A stretch of DNA of 64,000 bases, from positions 330,834-394,833 of the forward strand of contig BMAT01007240.1 in assembly GCA_019649035.1 (NCBI GenBank), written 5' to 3'. Below the pieces are notes generated by a model. That model did not search any database. It was given only the letters and a program-made list of their open reading frames with translations, and was not told the DNA's origin. Shown one piece after another: positions 46,570 through 58,399 of the stretch. Position 1 is the stretch's first letter; every line of letters begins with the position of its first letter. The position numbers were made by a program, and so were the translations under genes. Source of the DNA: Elysia marginata (lineage: Eukaryota > Mollusca > Gastropoda > Plakobranchidae).

Positions 46570-46800
46570 ATTTCAGATTCAATTACCTCTATCTAGACCC
46601 AGCTCTAACGTGTAGAAGGGCAACAAATTAACCTGTTCCGGCTACTACGGGCCATAGGAAGATAAAACGAAGACGTGTGGCAACACAGAATAGAAAGCAT
46701 CGTTACAATGTCCCGACAAGACGCAATTTCCGTCTGGAAAAAGCTCCTCGCGTAAGTCAATCAAGAGAGCAACCATGAAACAAGATTCTTTTGAATAAGT
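46570..46800 (+). repeat. Block B segment 4 of the large duplication (partner 15950-16170)
   Basis: Carries 'ctgttccggctact', 'gataaaacgaaga', 'acacagaatag', 'atgtcccg', 'acgcaatttccgtc' and 'aaccatgaaa' in the same order as block A. Confidence 0.7.
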
Positions 46801-47539
46801 CCTCTTTCTGTGGGTTTTAAAACTGTTTCGTATGTCTACAGTTCGTTGCTGCAAGGGAGAAGTTACATTTACGGCTAAACCTATGCAGTATAATGGAAAT
46901 GGAAACTTGTTACCAAAAAGTAGCTCCATCATAATCTTTTTATCATAGAAACTTATGATAGAAAGACTTATGAACTGCATATTACATGATTGATACTCAC
47001 GAATCGAGAAAATATTAGAAACATGTTGGGTCCTTTTGTCGATATGAACAGTTTTTTTTAAGCTTCAATTGTATCACTAGTAATCTACTTTTAGATCCCT
47101 GTCGCGATAAATTCTTATTTAAGCTTTTGTTTTTCAGAATATTGGTCTAGTTTACGTTTCCATTTCTATTCCTTCTAACTATGGTTAAGTATTTCTCATA
47201 CTTTATTTGTTCACTATGACTCAGTTTGTTCAATAATATTCATGTTACCACAGGCGCATTCCACCAACCTTTCTTTTTTTTTTCCCCTGTTATTTTAACA
47301 GTTATATAAACATAATACCTTATTCATTTACTCCCAGTATACTTAATCATCTTTTAGTTCCATTTTGTTTTTCTGCGTTATTTACTATGTCTATGTGCCC
47401 ACTTATATAATTGTTTATTTCTGTTTGTTTGTTTTTTTCTTGTTTTTTTTTTTTTCTTTTCGTTGTAGTCTTTCTTTGGTCTAACGAAGGCGTGTAACCG
47501 ATATCTGACTTATTTCTTTTATACAACATGTTATAGCTG
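46801..47539. other. No gene seen; short match to block A near 47478
   Basis: Only the stretch near 47478 ('gtctaacgaaggcgtgtaacc') has a counterpart in block A (18651). The rest is AT-rich. Confidence 0.4.
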
Positions 47540-47574
47540 CAATGTTATTACCTTTCACATATTCGTTCCTGCTT

Positions 47575-48014
47575 GTTACTGTTACCGTTGCTACTACTTA
47601 TACTAATACTTCTATTATACTACTGTTACGGCTACTACTATCGCTGCTACTACTGCTATTACTACTACTAAGTATTGCTGATACTACTACTTCTACTACT
47701 AAATTGTTTCAATTGTTTATATTTTTTACTGTTCAATTTACTTCTACTACTACTACTACTANNNNNNNNNNNNNNNNNNNNNNNNNNNNNNNNNNNNNNN
47801 NNNNNNNNNNNNNNNNNNNNNNNNNNNNNNNNNNNNNNNNNNACTACTTTTACTACTACTTTTACTGCTACTACAACTACTACTCCTACTACTACTTCTG
47901 CTACCACCACCAACCCCACTATTAATACTACTATTATTACTACTACTAATACTACTTCTACTACTATTACTGCTGTCGCTACTACTACTAGGCTACTACT
48001 ACCACTACTACTAG

Positions 48015-48063
<49 letters not shown>

Positions 48064-48149
48064 GCTACTACTACTACTACCTTTACTACTACTACTACTA
48101 CTGCTACTACTACCACTACTGCTACTAATATTACTATTACTATTACTAT

Positions 48150-48205
<56 letters not shown>

Positions 48206-48218
48206 TTACTACTACATT
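47575..48218. repeat. Large (ACT)n array with an assembly gap
   Basis: Hundreds of bases of ACT units with ATT, TCT, GCT and CCA variants; 47762-47842 is a run of N within it. All frames are artefacts (poly-Thr, poly-Leu, poly-Tyr; poly-Val or poly-Ser on the other strand). Confidence 0.97.
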
Positions 48219-48239
48219 CCCTTTACGTTCTACTATTGT

Positions 48240-49589
48240 AGAAAATTTAAGTCTTTGTGAATCTTTACTACTATTATGATATAGAACTTAGAAGATACTA
48301 AATGAACTTTATTTCTATATATTTTTTGTAATAATGGTTCAATTACTTTTCGCATCCTTCCTAACTGAATTATCGCAATCTAAAAGCTCGTATCTTCATA
48401 TCAGTCTATCCAAGCTTTTTTTTTCCTAGAAATCGATGGAGACTAGGTTTTAGGTCATATCGGCGGCTTGAAGCTTCAACATGACATAATTTTCACGCCC
48501 GTTACTGAAAGCGTTATTAAACCCAGCGACCCCAATATCTATTACCTACACTATTTTTCTTAATAAGGACACGATTCTCTTTTGCGAATAGCCTCATAAG
48601 ACCTCTCAATCATAAAACTGCTAGCGTTTCTCATCTGCTTTAAATACTTGACCTTTGTTTTTATATTGGGTAGTCAGTGAACTGTCCCACTTTCGTTGAC
48701 CTTTTATGTTATTACTTGAAATAGTTTGACCTGCGTTGTATATTCATAATATTTCAGTTTCAACTGAAACCATAGAATCTTGATAAGATTTCTATTCACT
48801 GTGTCGATTTAGATAGGTTTACAGCAAAAAAAAAATATGCATAAGTAGGCTTTGGCTTGTTGGTAAAAAGCTTATAATTATGTTTAAATTTTAAGCACGG
48901 GCGTAGAATAATCCTTTTTGCTGTAATAAAACGTGAACAAATCTCTTTGAATTGAGAATTTATTTCATTATGCAAATAACTTTTTCAACGAAGTGAAGTT
49001 ATAGATCAGTGACCTCTTTGGTAAACGATTATTTTTGAAAGGCCGAGACGCCCCCTAACATGGAGCAATATTTGGTTGTTTTAGTACAATTACTAAACAG
49101 CTACCTCTATTAAAAACTGGAAAAGGAAATCATCCTTGACGATTTCTGGTTGTTGGTGACACAGTGATAAAATTAAGGGATGACTATTTTTAGCTTTTTT
49201 ACGGTTTGATTATGTATGTGTGTTTGCCAGGCTATATGTAATAAATGTTTTTATGAAAACAAAATGGTTTCAGTTTAAGATGTTCTGTAATTGAAATAAA
49301 ACATATTGAAACTGAGCAGACTTAGAAACACAATCTTCTTTTGCAGTATGAAACACTTCTAGGACAACTAGTCAAGCTCAAGTTTCACCTAAACGGAGTC
49401 TTCATCAGATGTCTGTTATTAGATTTACGAGCTATAACTTTAAAAAAATGCTTTTTTTCGGCGGGACTTCAATACTAACAAAATGGTTTCAAACTATAAA
49501 GGATAGAAATCGTTTATAAAGGTAGACATAGGATTTCATAGAGTCTCATTTCTTAAAGGGTCGTGAATATTTTCTTGACTAAGTGTGGG
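48240..49589. other. No gene seen
   Basis: AT-rich without long frames. A 'gaagcttcaacatgacata' near 48470 partly matches the tandem dimer at 5716-6028. Confidence 0.4.
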
Positions 49590-50120
49590 AGAGAATTGCA
49601 ACACTCTCGCGGACTGTACACTGCTAAGTTTCGTGATTCATTCTAGATACCACTTTGATCTTGGTTTATTTAGAGTGGCAATAGAGACGTGAAGACTTGA
49701 TTGTAAATCTTGTGCTTCTTCGATCCCTTGACGATAAATTCCAGTTTCCAAATCAAGCCTTCTGTGTCTTCTCTTCCGCTCTGTCACTGTCTTGGCTTTG
49801 CAGAGGTCTCTTTATTTAGCAATATATCGAAATATCACAAATTTGTTGGTAAATTTTGTATTTTTGGCGTTATATTATATGTTCGATGACATATTTCAGT
49901 ATCGAAATCATTTTTTTTTATCTTTTTTTCCCTTAAGTGCGATCTTTAATTTGGTAGAGGCTAGCGCTCTAGGGCAGCCAGTTAGTGAGACCCACAAGGA
50001 GCCATAAAGCTCTTAAGGGGGTGAATAGGTGTGAGTGCCGCTAGATAGAATTAAGAGGCGGGTTTTATAGACATAAGAGATAGAGAGATAGGAAGATAAA
50101 AGAAAAAGAAAGACAGAGAG
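49590..50120 (+). repeat. Block B segment 5a of the large duplication (partner 19200-19600)
   Basis: Shares 'attcattctagatacca', 'gacttga', 'gaggctagcgctctaggg', 'cttaagggggtgaataggtg' and a GA-rich end with block A. Confidence 0.6.
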
Positions 50121-51329
50121 AGGTATAGGAACATGTAACTAGGGAGAACGTAAGCAAACTCCTAGTACTAATACATTATTTAAAAAATCTTTGTTGAACA
50201 GTCATTGAGTTTTCTACCGGATAATAAAAAGGATACGATCACCTACAGCCGAAACTACGCTCTTAAACATAGCAAAGTTTTTGTTGACAGGTTAGTGTTT
50301 TCGTAGCCTAGCCTTTATCTTTCATGCTCGCCAAATTAACTAGTTAAACGATTGTCGTAAAAAAGATATAATGTGGTTCAAAATTGTCAAACACCCGACA
50401 TTAAAAAAACCTCCCCATTCCTTAGCATCCTTGTTTTCAAAAGACTATTGTTGTGGTCTTTTATCGACGTGAGGATCGACACATACTTTCATGACGCCAA
50501 TAAAATCGGTAAAAGAAACAAAATTAGTCCTAGTATCAAAGTCTTCCAAGATATTGGAGCGAATTAATTTAGAGTCTAAAAAATGATCTGACCATTTAGG
50601 TTTAGAAAGAAATTTAGCAAATTTACAGAGATCTAGTCTAGATTTAGATAAGCATATTAATTGCAAATGAAAAAAAAACGACGAAAAATGTGTAGATCTA
50701 GATCTAGGTTAAAATAATTTACCTCCAAGACAGAAATCATTCTAGATCTAAACAACTGTGATATAAAGAATGAGAAAAGTAAGCTTAGTCTACACAACTA
50801 TGTGGGACTAGAATGAAGAAGAAACCCCATAATACGGAGAATAAGAACCTTTGGAAAAGAAGGCAAACATTATAGACCTATAAATAAATAGATGTGATAC
50901 ATGAGGGGAAAATTGATGAAAACTGAATGACAGAATGATGAGACCATTATTTAATTCTGCAGGCGCACTTAAAACTGCAAAATCGGGGACATGTTATCAG
51001 TCGTTTTCATAATGGCAAAGCATTATCAACGCAAAAATTGTTTGGAAGGAGGCGAAATGTTTTAAATGAAGTTGATCCGAGCTATTTATTCCATTGGGAA
51101 AGCATGATGTAAAAAAGTAGTTGTGTGTCTTTAGGTTTTTGCTATTGAGATTAGAAGAGAAATCGTCATTTTGAGTACACACGCTATTCAATATTCTGGG
51201 ATCAAGAGAATAGTCAAGTTAAAACTTCGGTTTTAAGATAAATGATTTATAAGTTGGAATATTTATTGTAAATATCTAGCCTGTATCGTAGTATTTTATC
51301 AGTGCATGTCAAACCAGTCTGCCCCTCCA
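50121..51329. other. No gene seen; absent from block A
   Basis: About 1.2 kb between two duplicated segments that are only about 0.4 kb apart in block A, so something was inserted here or lost there. It contains several 'agatct'/'tctaga' palindromes (50625-50750) but no readable transposon protein. Confidence 0.4.
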
Positions 51330-51690
51330 GCGAGATACGCCTTCAGCTAATCGTTAATGCAACCCTTGAGTTTCGAGAAAGCATCCTCTTATCACGACAG
51401 AGCCAATTACTTAGAGCTCTCTATTTTATACCCTGATGGCACAGACACTTTGTTGACAGACACATTAACGCTATATCTAGGTCTAGACGCTGACGCCTGA
51501 CAGTTGATTGGTTTGTGCGGTCCTCATGATTTTACTGTGTCGTTGAATACCTTAAATTATCATGGTGTTGTTAGATTAATATATTAGATGATAATTTTAA
51601 AAAACACATTGAAATAAAACACGACAATTTAATATGTAGTGACCGTATTGCGCTCTCTGGTAGACTAGTAAAATTTGCTATTGCGGAATC
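51330..51690 (+). repeat. Block B segment 5b of the large duplication (partner 19985-20290)
   Basis: Shares 'agctaatcgttaatgcaacc', 'cctcttatcacgac', a 'gctgacgcctgaca' part, 'gattggtt' and, less clearly, 'tagtaaaa..gc.attgc'. Confidence 0.65.
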
Positions 51691-52455
51691 CAAAATTATC
51701 TGATTATCTTATCATTTGTACGTGTACTTACCTGGCTATAGACAGTGCTTGAAATTTGTAAATGGTAGTATTTGAGTGCCAAATAGGCAGCCGTGCTGTA
51801 ATGCTCTGAAATATGAGTTGAATTTGCTTTGGTGTGTATTGGCCTGCTGGGGGAAATATGTTGAGTCTTGAGACTGCCTTCGGCGATGGAAGACTATAAC
51901 CTATATTTTTTTTTTATAACTTGAGTTTTTCTTCAATATTTGTGTACATGGAGAAATATGAAGTGAAATAAAGCAGTTGTTTCTACTTATTTTGTATCTT
52001 TATATTTTAAAAGTTTATGTTCGATTTCACAAAAAAGTGCCGCTTTACCTACCAACCTGCCTGCCTACCTACCTACTGCGTGTGTATAGGTATGAATGTA
52101 TGCATCTATCTAAATGTATAAATGTACCGGTATACCTGGTGTCAACAAGCTTGTTTTGGAACTATATAGGCGGTGGAAGACAGATATTTTAGATAGGTGA
52201 GTAGATAGATAGACCAATTCAACTGTCTCAAAAGGTTATTTAAGAACTTAGGGACATATTCTGATAGATGAAAATGAAAGATAGACATCTTAACAGAGGG
52301 ATGGGGAAAAAAGATGGAGCGAATAGCGATAAGGGGCTGTGATCAAATTCTAAAGAGAGGAGAATAGCGTTCAAGAAAAGCAAGCATTGCATCACTAAAA
52401 TAAAAGAAGGAGAGGAGATGCGTATAGTTCTACAAAGATTCGGAGTGTGGGTGTA

Positions 52456-52458
<3 letters not shown>
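51691..52458. other. No gene seen
   Basis: AT-rich, with a short CCTA-type run at 52045-52075 and GATA units near 52200. No supported gene. Confidence 0.4.

Positions 52459-52459
<1 letters not shown>

Positions 52460-52499
<40 letters not shown>
52460..52499. repeat. (GA)n microsatellite
   Basis: Pure GA run of about 20 units. Confidence 0.95.
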
Positions 52500-52501
<2 letters not shown>

Positions 52502-53215
52502 AGAAAGAATGGTGTGAGAAGGTTTTACTTTAAAAAGTAAGTTTTGCACTCTGGCAATTGGCAAAAAGAAACCCAAATGTCTGCAGTGAGTTCAAATGAT
52601 CTGAGGGTTTTCTCCAATTTTATGTCTTGCTTACTTTTTACACTATCCTACTAACATGTCGTCTCTTGAAACCGAACTCATGTTTCTTTAGAGGTATATA
52701 GCGACAGACTGTTGCACTTTACAGATTAGTTCTGAGTTTTTTTTCAATGTCGGCTTTAATAGATATTGGAACATTTTGATTGTGACTCATCTTTCCTCTG
52801 TCCTAAAATTAATACGTCATGAGGATCCAGTTTAGATATTGTAACTTAACACAGTTGTGATGTGTCCATTTCCTGATTTAATTTTCCACGTTTGAAGAGT
52901 GCGTTTAAACCTAGGGTAAAAATCTAAAATCAAAATATTGGTGTGTATTTACTTAAATATTTTATGTTCATTTTTATTATTCAAGAGGACCGAAGAAATA
53001 AAGTTGATTAAAAGAACAAAAAGGAAAATGGACATAAGATTGGTGAGAAAGTGCGAAAGTGAAAGAAAGAAAAACACAGAAGGAACGAACGAGTGAGTCA
53101 TTGGGTGAGAATGCCACAGAAAAAAATATGGACTGAAAATTGTCAAAAAGGCAAATCTAAATGACGATCAACCTACCACTGTTACATCTCTCATTGTTAT
53201 TACTGCAATCCAACT
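52500..53215. other. No gene seen
   Basis: AT-rich with purine-rich patches; no repeat family or coding motif supported. Confidence 0.4.
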
Positions 53216-53221
53216 ACAAAC

Positions 53222-53297
53222 AATGCTACTACTACTTCTACTACTAATAATAATACTACTACTAACACAACTACTACTACAATAACTACTACCGGTG

Positions 53298-53384
<87 letters not shown>

Positions 53385-53600
53385 TTGCAGATGCTACAAA
53401 CAGTATAAGTGCTACTGTTATTACTACTATCTATTATTACTGCTACTATTACTACTACCACTGCTACTACAACTGCTGATGATGTTCCTGCGACTGTTAC
53501 TTTTACTATTACCACTATTAGTACTACTGCTACTACTATTGCTACAAATGCTAGTTCTCTGCTGCTGTTGTTTAAGCTGCTACCACTAGTACTACTGCTA
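53222..53600. repeat. (ACT)n/(CTG)n trinucleotide array
   Basis: ACT units with a CTG block (53363-53385) and drifted ends. A poly-Ser minus-strand frame across it is an artefact. Confidence 0.95.
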
Positions 53601-53865
53601 GTGTTAGTGATGTTACTATTACCAAAGAGAATTGAATAGCGAGCACGAGGAAGAACTGAGTCTAATGCTCTGTGATAACAGTCCTAACAAAAGCGTAGAG
53701 CCGGTAAACAAAGCATAAGCCTAGTGGTTTAGTGCAGACTGTAGTATTATTATGTGTGTTTGTACTTGCCGCTTTTATGTTTTGAATTTACCGGCTCTAA
53801 ATCTGTTTCTATGCAGCAATGCGTATACGCTTAGCCAGCGACGCTAGGCTCTCTTGCTCTCTAAA

Positions 53866-53899
53866 CTCTTTGCTATTACTACTGCTGCTATTACGACGG

Positions 53900-53954
<55 letters not shown>

Positions 53955-54112
53955 TACTACTACGACTGCGACTACTACCACTCATGCTGCTGCTACTACT
54001 ACTATTACTACTACTACCACAACTGCTGGTTCTGCTGCTGTTGCAGCTGCTAGTACTGCTGTTATTAGTACCACTACTACTAATATTACTACCACTTCTA
54101 CTATCGTGACAC
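53866..54112. repeat. (ACT)n trinucleotide array
   Basis: ACT units with GCT, CTG and ATT variants. It lies about 265 bases after the preceding array, separated by a non-repetitive stretch. Confidence 0.95.
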
Positions 54113-54970
54113 TTCTAGTACTGCAAACAAGAAAACCGATTCGCAAGAAACGTTTGCTTTTACGTAGAAATATGAATAACTGGTATTACCAGGGATTTGT
54201 GCAGCTCCAAAAGCACATGAGTGTGAGTTCTTCGCCAGACAAAAACAAATAAAGCTATCACACAATTTTAGTATAATAAACTAAAAAACCTACCATTTCA
54301 TAATAAAACTATGAAAGCTAAACAAAAGATAGAAAAGGTGTTTTCAAAACCTAAAAATGTGGGAAAGCAATATTTTGTTGAATAGATGAAAACTATTCGC
54401 CACCTAAATATTTTACGTTTATGCTGGGCAACTTGTGGAGTTTTGAGGTTTGAGCCTCGCAACATTTGAAGGGAAAACCGTTCGATTGACTGGCATACTA
54501 AATTTTGAAGAGTAACGGAAGAAGTATCTTGTAGGGTCCTGCATTAGAAGTATTGGCAAAGATTTTGGTGTTTTCCCTTTCAATACTCTCAGACATGCCG
54601 CAATCAATATCGATCGAGAACTACTTTAGTACCATTAGTGAGACAAATGTTTAAGCTGTTAAACAAACATCCTATTGATTTTCAAACAGTACAAAACCAG
54701 CTCTTTTCACTTTATGAATTATCTAGCTATTAAAATTATGTTAAGATTTTAACAGCTTTCGGTGTTGTTGTTAACTTATAAAATTTTTTTTTTCAGAATA
54801 CGCAGTCTTCAAAAAGTTTGGTTAGATGCAATTTTTTTCATTCAGTTGATGAAAACTATCAATGTGATTATTATTGTTAAACTATCTTGGAATTATTATT
54901 GGTTTTCTCTATAGATTTATATTTAGATCTACACATGTAGTTCTAATTACGAGGATGGATCAATATGTTT
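54113..54970. other. No gene seen
   Basis: AT-rich; left flank of the mariner element. Confidence 0.4.
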
Positions 54971-56240
54971 TGAGAGTTGCTCTGTATTTTCTAAACTGTT
55001 AAAGACACGTACATGAAACTTTCACAGTCCTTCAAAATACTCTCCGTGGCTCTCTATGCAACGTTTCAGCCTGATCTGCCACTTCCGGAACACGCCTTGG
55101 TAGTCTTCTTCCGGTATGGTCCGCAGCTCTGAATTCTTGAATGCGGTCAAACTTCCGTCCAGTTAGCCTGTACTTCAGAATCGGAAACAACCACAAGTCA
55201 CATGGTGCCAAGTCGGGACCGTAGGCGGGGTGGGGCAAGCTTAAATTCCTAGCTCCGGCAGTGACTGAGTTGTGGCCCTTGCTTTATGGGGACCTGCTTT
55301 GTCATGAAGAAGCAGGGTCCTGGAGGTGCTAACCTTTGGTCGCTGCTCATTTATTGCTGATTTCATCTGGGAAAGCACATTCTGGACATAATATGTGGCA
55401 GTCATTGTTGTGTCTTGAGACGAAATATCAACTACCAGTGGGCCACTGGAATTGAAGAACACCGTAAACATTCTCTTTCGGCTTTGAAATCCTGGACGCA
55501 ACACGACGGGTCTGGCTCCTTGCCCATCTACCCACATGCAATTCAGGCGTTTCGGTGGGATGATAAAGAAGATGAACCAAGTTTCATCACCTGTTACGAT
55601 GTAGGAAAGCCTTTTAAGGCCATGCGATTCAAACATATTCAGCAATTCCGTTGCACAACTAACCCTCTCTCTCTCTTTTAATCAACCGTTAACAAATGGG
55701 GTATCCATCGGGCACATACCTTTTTCATACGGAGATGTTCAGTTATGATGGTATGAACTGTACCATACGAAAGGCCGTTGGTGTCGCTTAATTTTCGCAC
55801 AGAGATATGGCGATCTTCATCAATGTCCTTCTTGATAGAAGCAATGGTCTGCTCGTTCACGCATGATTTTGGTCGCCTGCGTCGAGGGCAATCGGAAAGT
55901 GATTCTTTACCTTCATTGAATTCCTCTACCTAACGGCAAACAGTTTGATAAGGACAGGCACAGTCCCCAAAGACAGTCTGCAAAATTTCAAGGATCAGCT
56001 TTTCAGATTCACCAAGTTTACAGCACATGAAAATGTAAAATTGCATGTTTTCTTTAGTGAACTCCATCTTGATTGCTGCAGAGCTATTCACCGCATGTTT
56101 TCATGACGTCATAAAATGGATAGTGACAACGTCACATGGAATATTTTCATTTGGTTCGATAGTACACAAGCTGATGATCATTTTCATATATGGCATAACT
56201 ACCAAAGGTCGTGCATTTACAAACAGGAAGGTCACTCTCA
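54971..56240 (-). mobile_element. mariner (Tc1/mariner superfamily) DNA transposon, decayed
   Basis: About 1.27 kb, the usual mariner length, with a single minus-strand transposase gene. The ends are imperfect inverted repeats: left 'tgagagttgctctgtatttt' from 54971; right, read inward on the minus strand, 'tgagagtgaccttcctgttt' from 56240. They agree at the first seven bases and at scattered bases to about position 28. The flanking TA target-site duplication cannot be confirmed, so either the exact ends are a few bases off or the site has mutated. The element is dead because its gene is interrupted. It is absent from the large duplication. Confidence 0.85.
55032..56067 (-). pseudogene. mariner transposase pseudogene
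   Basis: It would be about 345 codons from the ATG at 56067 (MEFTKENMQFYIFM) to the TGA near 55032, a normal mariner length. The N-terminal third is the paired helix-turn-helix DNA-binding part, with 'SVRKLSDTNGLSYGTVHTII' and the linker motif 'WIPHLL' (usually WVPHxL). The catalytic triad is still visible: 'VTGDETWF' (Asp near residue 160, 55586-55588), 'LLLHDKAGPH' (Asp near 255, 55301-55303; HDN is usual, here HDK) and 'YGPDLAPCDLWLFP' (Asp at 55197-55199). The last two are spaced as DD34D once a one-base loss is allowed for. There is a stop near codon 46, a stop and frame change after 'LLTVD' (about 55678), and a frame change after 'PELGI'. The enzyme would cut and paste the element at TA sites in the nucleus; this copy cannot. 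Confidence 0.93.
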
Positions 56241-56249
56241 TTATTTAAT

Positions 56250-57814
56250 CGTCCACCCCCGTATTCAGCCTATAATCACTACATCTTTTCCGTTTTGTTT
56301 TCTTCAAATTTTTACACTGAATTTGCCAAACATTGAAGCTAAATGATTATGTAAAACTGTATTCACTGCACTTGGGATCATCGAGGTTAGAACATGGTCT
56401 AGCGAGGCGTGGCCAGTAATTCGTTTAGATTTCTGTGTAGGAGCTTCGTAAAAGTGGGCGAAGTTCGCCGGCAAAATTGGCTTCTGATTTTGTGTTGTGA
56501 ACTTGACCATGTAAACGCACAACTTTTTTCTCAAAGTAAAAAATCCAATTTGGTGGATGTTGAGCCAGATGATTTTTATTTAAGTAGAGATTCTCTGTTT
56601 CTTGCTTACGATATATTCATGCGTGTCTCGTGATCATCAAAATGAGGCGGACGTCGCAATTTTCTGTTTTTAAGGCTTTGATATTTTGAACAATGCATTT
56701 TTGTAAGCTTCAAAACATTGAAAAATGCACAACACCATTTAAATATTGTTGAAATAAGCAACTAGAGGAATGAATCTACTACAATTTCCCCGATTTAAAA
56801 TTTCTGGTATTCAACTGAATTGAACTTCTGAGGAGACGTTCAATAACATTTTAATGGGCTTTAAAAGGTATAATGGAAAAGTCATCGGCATAAAATACAC
56901 GTTTTAAAGTTAGCTTCATAGACCTCAACATGGAAGGTATATGGTTAGTTTTATACCCATGACCCACTTGAGACGTCCTAAATATATTTGGATACCACAA
57001 GGTTCCAGGCGGACAAGGCAGGGGGTACGAATTTGTTACTTTACAGTCTAGCTATAAAAGAAACCTTTTTAATTCAACGATATAAACTTGCTGGAATTCC
57101 CTGAAAACATGCTCTCTAGTTGTCTTCCTTTGAACACTAAACAGGACAATGCTTGCCTATAAACTACACCCAAATTTTCCATAAAAGGCCAAGAAGTGCC
57201 ACTGGGGAGTTTTTCCTCCCAACCTTACATTTATTCGAGATTAAGTAAAGCACTGTGCTATGGGCCCAGCGTCTGGACGTTTACTCACAAGGAGAGAAGT
57301 CGCAGACTACATTAATTTACACTGGCATTTGCGTACCACGACGGGGAAAAATTCTTCTCCTAGTTTAATGGTTCAAAACAAAGTAGAGATTGCAGGAAAT
57401 TTCATCAGCCTCCCCAAAAAATATTCTCATAAGAATAACAAAAATGAAAGCTCTCAGGTTTACAGGTTTTGAGGGGGGAAAACGATTTATCCTATGATTC
57501 ACAAGAGTAATTTAAGTACATTTGAAAAAGCAGTTCTTCTTTTCACTGAACAAATAACCTCGATGAAGTCTTTTTATATTATTATAACAAGTTTGTTACA
57601 AGACAAGAAGTCTTAGTTCATGTGCACTGGCTTTGCTAAAAACCAAAGAAACAAATGAGGTTGTTTTTTGGCGGGTTCTTTGTTGTTGTTTTTTTCTTTT
57701 GTTTTGTTTTGTTTTTGTAAGCATTGGTAACAATTACAAATTCTATATACACAAAGCCACGTTTGTTCTCACACTGTCTATGGGTCCATCTACTGCTCTG
57801 TGTTTCTTCTTTCT
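56250..57814. other. No gene seen
   Basis: Overlapping 66-76 codon frames on both strands at 56304-56633 lack recognisable motifs. The rest is AT-rich. Confidence 0.4.
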
Positions 57815-57824
57815 TCTCTCTCTC

Positions 57825-57877
<53 letters not shown>

Positions 57878-57911
57878 CTATCTAGCTATCTCTATCTATC
57901 ACTCTCTCTCA
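57815..57911. repeat. (TC)n/(TATC)n microsatellite
   Basis: TC units followed by TATC units; the same composition as 44860-45020. Confidence 0.95.
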
Positions 57912-58149
57912 TTCATCGAACCATAGCAAATCGCCATGAAATGTATCTTCGTAAAGTTTATTGCATTGGTATTATACTCATTCAATTTAGTGAATTTTAA
58001 GTTCAGTCTCTTTTCAGCAAGTACTTACTTTTTTCTACTCTATTCATACTTTCCCCCATTTTCCCCTCCAATGTCTTTTTTTACCTTTCCAGCGCAATTA
58101 AAGGAAAGTCAGAAAAAAACCGACAGAATTTTACCCTCCGTCTGAAAGT

Positions 58150-58385
58150 TTCTATACCAATTTTATGGAACAAAGTCCCGTCTTTTCTGCCGGCCCTGGC
58201 GCGCAAACCCTGACCTGGGCACAGGCAGGACAATCAATCAGCCAATAGATGTCAGGGCTGGTGTGTCGATACAAACTGGCAATACAATAAATAGCAATAC
58301 CAGGCCCTCTGATCGACCCGAGATAAAAACTTACGATTACCATTAGAGACGGGCGGGCAAGAGTTTCTGGCTCAGATCCCAAGAA
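58150..58385 (-). other. G+C-richer island with a weak coding-like frame
   Basis: Composition rises well above the surroundings. A 76-codon minus-strand frame (58152-58382, starting MGSEPETLARPSLMV) has a hydrophobic middle and several cysteines. I recognise no family. It could be an exon, a retroposon body or a small CpG-richer patch. Confidence 0.25.
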
Positions 58386-58399
58386 AAGTTTGCCACAAC

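Noticed and set aside
53168-53515. Poly-serine frame on the minus strand
   Set aside because: Artefact of the ACT array.
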